A DNA stretch of 64,000 nucleotides, from positions 360,001 to 424,000 of the forward strand of contig NZ_CP127165.1 in assembly GCF_030264275.1 (NCBI RefSeq), in the 5' to 3' direction. The first letter of the stretch is position 1. Each line of letters opens with the position of its first letter. Of this stretch, positions 62,427-64,000 are shown piece after piece. The notes under the pieces were generated by a model. It did no database searches. It had not been told where the DNA came from and saw only the letters and a program-made list of their open reading frames with translations. The stretch comes from Marivivens sp. LCG002. GTDB lineage: Bacteria; Pseudomonadota; Alphaproteobacteria; Rhodobacterales; Rhodobacteraceae. Made by a program: the position numbers and the translations under genes.

Positions 62427-62441
62427 TGGCAAGCCGTTTGC
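62427..62441 (+). promoter_or_regulatory. Sigma-54 promoter for the lytic transglycosylase gene
   Basis: TGGCAA-GCCGT-TTGC has GG at 62428-62429 and GC at 62440-62441 in correct spacing, one mismatch from the first two promoters. The start point predicted 12 nt after the -12 C is about 62453, the first base of the ATG of the downstream gene. Confidence 0.6.
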
Positions 62442-62452
62442 AGTTGAACGGC

Positions 62453-63241
62453 ATGAAACGCTTATTGTCCATCGCCGTCGGCTTGATGCTCTCAGGGTCC
62501 TCCACTTTTGCCGAGACCTGCGAGAGCCTTGCGCACCGTATCGGAGCCTCCAAAGGGCTCCCTGATGGTGTGCTTGCTGCAATCGCGCGCAAAGAGTCTG
62601 GGTATTCTCCGCGTGGAGACATCGCGCAGGCTTGGCCGTGGACGATCAACGAAGCGGGGCGGAGCAGCTACTTCGAGAGCCGCCCAGAGGCCGAGGCCTA
62701 TCTTGAACGGGCTTTGGCGCGTGGCGATACCAATATCGATATCGGCTGTATGCAGATAAACTATCGCTGGCATAGGGAGGCCTTTGCCTCTCCGTCGCAG
62801 ATGTTCGAACCTTCGGCAAACATCACCTACGCCGCCGACTTTTTGACGGCTCTTTATGCAAGACTGGGCTCTTGGGAGCAGGCCATCGCACACTATCACT
62901 CGTCTTCACCCGATCTTGGGCCACAATATGCGGCGTCTGTGCAATCCTTGGTTGCCGATATGGGGGGTGAAGCCCAAGGGGTGGATCAATTTGCCAGCCT
63001 CGATGCAAGTGCTGAACAGATGCGTGGTTTTCTCATGCGTAGGACCGTCGCTCCCCTTGTAATCAAGGAAAATGTCGAGCGGGCGCTCCTTTCGAATGTG
63101 CGCCGTCCACGCGGTCGACCTGTGATTTTCGATTCGATGGAATCCGTTTCTCGGCCGCAAACCGTCTCGTTCTCATTCAATTCAGAGTGGAAAGAGGCCG
63201 AGATCCAAAAATTCCGTCAATTTTTTGATTCTCATCGCTAA
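62453..63241 (+). CDS. sltF: Flagellar soluble lytic transglycosylase (SltF-like)
   Basis: A 262-residue exported SLT-domain enzyme: signal peptide MKRLLSIAVGLMLSGSSTFA, catalytic Glu in IARKESGYSPRG (about residue 48), IDIGCMQINYRWH (family IGxMQIN motif) and YAADFLTALYARLGSWEQAI. It would open the peptidoglycan for the rod, replacing the missing FlgJ muramidase domain. The C-terminal 70 residues may contact FlgJ. No ribosome site precedes the ATG at 62453, which coincides with the predicted sigma-54 start point. Confidence 0.88.
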   Translation: MKRLLSIAVGLMLSGSSTFAETCESLAHRIGASKGLPDGVLAAIARKESGYSPRGDIAQAWPWTINEAGRSSYFESRPEAEAYLERALARGDTNIDIGCMQINYRWHREAFASPSQMFEPSANITYAADFLTALYARLGSWEQAIAHYHSSSPDLGPQYAASVQSLVADMGGEAQGVDQFASLDASAEQMRGFLMRRTVAPLVIKENVERALLSNVRRPRGRPVIFDSMESVSRPQTVSFSFNSEWKEAEIQKFRQFFDSHR

Positions 63242-63509
63242 AAATGTGACATCTCTTTCGGCTCATTTTCTTATCCTTTAGGATATTTTGTGTGCCGCTC
63301 TCTATGTGATAGGCCCGATTTTCGCCCGATATCGATCTGAGATTTGGCTGAATCCACGTCAAACTTGCACGAATGAGATCAATAAATTGTTGCACCATCC
63401 ATTCGGATATCTTTGTTCACCTTTTTGAATAGGTTTCCCGCTGGTCGATGGTTCACTTTAACGAGAGGAAGGAAAAAGTCAGACAGATTTATTTATTTAG
63501 GGTGAAGAA
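63242..63509. other. Intergenic region before the activator gene
   Basis: 268 bp, A/T-rich. It holds the promoter of the sigma-54 activator gene, which I cannot pin down, and AGGGTGAAG as its ribosome site just before 63510. No sigma-54 element or strong palindrome is visible. Confidence 0.4.
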
Positions 63510-64000
63510 ATGTTAGATCAAAATTTAGCATCTCGAGAGCATTGCACCTCAAGCCCGATAACGAAATCGCAGGCCCTTCGGGCGTTGGTCGGCGCCACCA
63601 ATTCAATTCAGAACGTGCGTGAACACATTTCGATGGTTGCCCCTTCCGATGCGCCCGTTTTGGTGCAGGGAGAGACAGGAACGGGAAAAGAGCTCGCTGC
63701 CAAGGCTATTCACTGCGCCTCCAACCGCTCGGGCGAATTTGTCGCCGTGAACTGCGCCGCTATTCCCGCCGAACTTCTCGAGAGCGAACTTTTCGGACAC
63801 GAAAAGGGCTCTTTCACCGGTGCCACCGAACGCAAGATCGGCCGAATTGAACAGGCCGACGGCGGCACGCTCTTTCTTGACGAGATAGGGGATATGCCGC
63901 TCGACCTTCAGGTCAAGCTCCTGCGGGTTCTCGAAACGAAGATGCTCCGCCGCGTGGGCGGGAGCGAAGAGCGCGCGATCGACTTCCGCCTCGTTTCTGC
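63510..64000 (+). CDS. Sigma-54-dependent activator (FleQ/FleT-like), cut by the window edge
   Basis: The first 163 codons of an NtrC-family AAA+ activator. It has almost no N-terminal regulatory domain (about 25 residues, [20 protein letters not shown]) before the ATPase: Walker A GETGTGKE (about 54-61), the sigma-54 contact loop GSFTGATE (about 100-107) and Walker [11 protein letters not shown] (about 121-130). Lack of a receiver domain plus location after flagellar genes with sigma-54 promoters points to the flagellar master regulators FleQ or FleT of the R. sphaeroides fla1 type. Whether a DNA-binding C-terminus exists cannot be seen. Confidence 0.88.
   Translation, partial: MLDQNLASREHCTSSPITKSQALRALVGATNSIQNVREHISMVAPSDAPVLVQGETGTGKELAAKAIHCASNRSGEFVAVNCAAIPAELLESELFGHEKGSFTGATERKIGRIEQADGGTLFLDEIGDMPLDLQVKLLRVLETKMLRRVGGSEERAIDFRLVS

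Noticed and set aside
63545-63560. A CCCGATAA sequence resembling a sigma-28 -10 element
   Set aside because: It lies inside the activator coding region and has no TAAA-type -35 at the correct distance.

Overview
The window looks like chromosomal DNA of a Rhodobacterales (Rhodobacter/Roseobacter-type) alphaproteobacterium. The grounds are the rRNA operon end in the order 23S-5S-tRNA-fMet, a TRAP transporter, a taurine:pyruvate aminotransferase of the type I know from roseobacters, and a hook/basal-body cluster with sigma-54 promoters, a muramidase-less FlgJ, a separate lytic transglycosylase and an oversized FlgK, which resembles the fla1 system of Rhodobacter sphaeroides. No transposase, prophage gene or CRISPR array was seen. 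Genus and species cannot be settled from the sequence alone.

Layout. 1-2029: 3' part of 23S rRNA, 5S rRNA, tRNA-fMet. 2160-5955: uronate isomerase, GH105 hydrolase and pectinesterase (pectin breakdown). 6061-14840: phenylacetate degradation, paaABCDE forward, paaG-I-K plus a TetR regulator reverse, and paaZ forward. 14872-19815: a PaaX-type regulator, then a MarR-controlled gentisate operon with 3-hydroxybenzoate 6-hydroxylase. 20007-29294: a TRAP transporter and a hydroxycinnamate-type CoA-dependent side-chain operon (SDR, hydratase, MarR, feruloyl-CoA synthetase-like ligase, amidohydrolase, acyl-CoA dehydrogenase). 29380-40919: the box pathway for aerobic benzoyl-CoA degradation (DUF4863 protein, benzoate-CoA ligase, hydrolase, DUF309, boxC, boxB, an unlisted four-cysteine mini-protein, boxA, thioesterase, boxR, and a FadJ-like fusion). 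40923-48756: mannonate dehydratase, asparaginase, an unknown, a DUF2177 membrane protein, tpa, and a hybrid histidine kinase with a periplasmic molybdopterin-fold-like partner. 49070-50425: a LuxR-type response regulator and an acidic Pro/Glu-rich protein. 50510-64000: flgBCDEF, flgGHIJKL, a flagellar lytic transglycosylase and the start of a sigma-54 activator.

How it fits together. About 35 kb is a catabolic island for aromatic acids using four routes: phenylacetyl-CoA, gentisate, hydroxycinnamoyl-CoA and benzoyl-CoA. The paa set lacks paaF, paaH and paaJ, and the box set lacks an obvious boxD. The hydratase/dehydrogenase fusion at 38859-40919 could serve the shared lower steps of both; the final thiolase must be elsewhere. 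The sequence supports at least four local regulatory circuits: a PaaR-like operator between paaG and paaZ, a MarR palindrome in front of the gentisate genes, a second MarR palindrome present both before the SDR operon and, degenerate, before the TRAP genes, and arrays of TGCA half-sites for BoxR in front of four transcription units.

The most interesting items are: a 48-residue Cys-X2-Cys-X2-Cys-X3-Cys protein between boxB and boxA; the BoxR half-site arrays spaced by about one helical turn; the shared MarR operator linking transporter and catabolism; a 1369-residue FlgK; and a sigma-54 promoter placed so that the flagellar transglycosylase mRNA would be leaderless.
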